The position numbers and the translations under genes are program-made. This document shows positions 5,098 through 5,660 of a DNA stretch of 5,660 nt, piece after piece. Numbering within the stretch: the first letter of the stretch is position 1; the number at the start of each line of letters is the position of its first letter. The notes below the pieces were generated by a model. The model ran no database searches, was not told the DNA's origin, and worked only from the letters and a program-made list of their open reading frames with translations. Location of the stretch: assembly GCA_025360895.1 (NCBI GenBank), contig JANYBF010000573.1, positions 1-5,660 of the forward strand, given 5' to 3'. This stretch comes from Verrucomicrobiota bacterium. GTDB taxonomy: Bacteria; Verrucomicrobiota; Verrucomicrobiia; Limisphaerales; JADLHS01.

Positions 5098-5660
5098 ATG
5101 AACGCAATCTTGGTGATAGTCATCAGTGCTATCGGTGCCGTTTTGTCTTTGTATCTCTCGAAACCGGAGAAGCCACGTCGTGCGTTTTGCGCGGCCTTAA
5201 TCATCGTGATAACTTTCTTATGGCAAGGAGTGAGCGCATACAAAGAGAAGCAGCGAGACAAAATTCGCGACGCGTATGCGCTCGAAGAGCTTGCGCGAAG
5301 CACATATATCTTTGTTGAGGCCCTCCGAGACGCGATTTTCTATACCTCTGATGGTTGGCTTCCGTCAGACGAAGATGAGTTCTTTTCAGAACGTGCTGCG
5401 ATTCTGTTTTCTCAACACCTGAATCTCGAATCTGAAGCGCCGGTCCGCCCGAAGCGCACGTGGAGAGTGTACCTAGTTCAGCACGGACTAGCCTACCGAG
5501 CGGCCTTGCAGACAGCAATAGAACGGAATGCCTTCGAGTCCGAGATACTTGCGGCGATTGTGGAAGCCCGCCGGACGACGTGGCTAAATGTTTACCTACA
5601 GAACATGGAGATAATGCCTCAAATTCTTGGGGAGATTGGTGTGAAGCGACCCCCTTTGTG
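5098..5660 (+). CDS. Unrecognised protein with two N-terminal membrane segments (partial, runs off the right edge)
   Basis: An open frame of 187 codons, still open at the window edge. An in-frame TAG at 5074-5076 and no other ATG, GTG or TTG codon before 5098 make ATG 5098 the first possible start; no Shine-Dalgarno sequence is visible. Residues 3-20 (ILVIVISAIGAVLSLYL) and about 29-46 (AFCAALIIVITFLWQGV) are hydrophobic, separated by a short basic loop KPEKPRR, which predicts a hairpin anchor with both ends on the same side, probably outside if the positive-inside rule holds for the loop; the basic region after residue 48 (YKEKQRDK) argues the other way, so topology is unresolved. From residue 50 on the protein is soluble and mostly helical, with an acidic patch SDEDEFF (90-96). 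I recognise no family. Sampled 60-base lines are 45-55% GC against 63-75% in the minus-strand genes, which suggests recent acquisition. Confidence 0.75.
   Translation, partial: MNAILVIVISAIGAVLSLYLSKPEKPRRAFCAALIIVITFLWQGVSAYKEKQRDKIRDAYALEELARSTYIFVEALRDAIFYTSDGWLPSDEDEFFSERAAILFSQHLNLESEAPVRPKRTWRVYLVQHGLAYRAALQTAIERNAFESEILAAIVEARRTTWLNVYLQNMEIMPQILGEIGVKRPPL

Noticed and set aside
1..5660. CRISPR arrays, tRNA or rRNA genes
   Set aside because: No regularly spaced direct repeats and no tRNA-like or rRNA-like sequence were seen by eye on either strand.

Overview
This 5.66 kb window comes from a GC-rich bacterial chromosome. I infer Verrucomicrobiota (Pedosphaera/Limisphaerales-like) from the gene types and from the style of its intergenic repeats; no rRNA or marker gene confirms this. 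Four genes or gene remnants of ordinary type fill positions 1-4531, all on the minus strand. From about 4.6 kb to the right edge the window becomes accessory DNA: a scrap of a restriction gene, an inverted repeat, and an unrecognised plus-strand membrane-protein gene with clearly lower GC.

Layout from left to right. (1) 1-850, minus: an M50/site-2-protease-like membrane metalloprotease with HEFGH and LDGG metal-binding motifs and a C-terminal zinc ribbon with three CxxC pairs; it runs off the left edge. (2) 851-1122: an intergenic stretch holding a hairpin-bearing repeat (copy A) between two identical 14-bp copies of a Shine-Dalgarno plus start context, with a 52-codon reading frame that ends in an ATGA overlap with the protease start. 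(3) 1123-2616, minus: an intact PhoD-like metallophosphatase without signal peptide. (4) 2617-2860: a second, inverted and diverged copy (B) of the same repeat. (5) 2861-4038, minus: a secreted class-C beta-lactamase-like serine hydrolase broken by a one-base frameshift and, in the restored frame, a TAG stop. (6) 4094-4531, minus: a small stand-alone WYL-domain protein, 55 bp upstream of the hydrolase and probably co-transcribed with it. (7) 4532-5097: no intact gene; it contains a 36-codon fragment of the C-terminal end of a type I restriction specificity subunit (HsdS), a 15-nt inverted repeat at the fragment's edge, and a weakly attC-like stretch with a hairpin. (8) 5098 to the right edge, plus: a protein with two predicted membrane segments at its N-terminus and a helical soluble part, unrecognised and cut off by the window.

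No coherent new multi-gene system is visible. The most notable points are the pair of hairpin repeats (one flanked by what looks like a target duplication that has also duplicated a translation start), the doubly inactivated hydrolase, and the transition into accessory DNA with an HsdS scrap and an unknown low-GC membrane protein. The minus-strand genes do not form an obvious pathway. The WYL protein may regulate or may once have regulated the hydrolase; the protease and phosphatase look independent.
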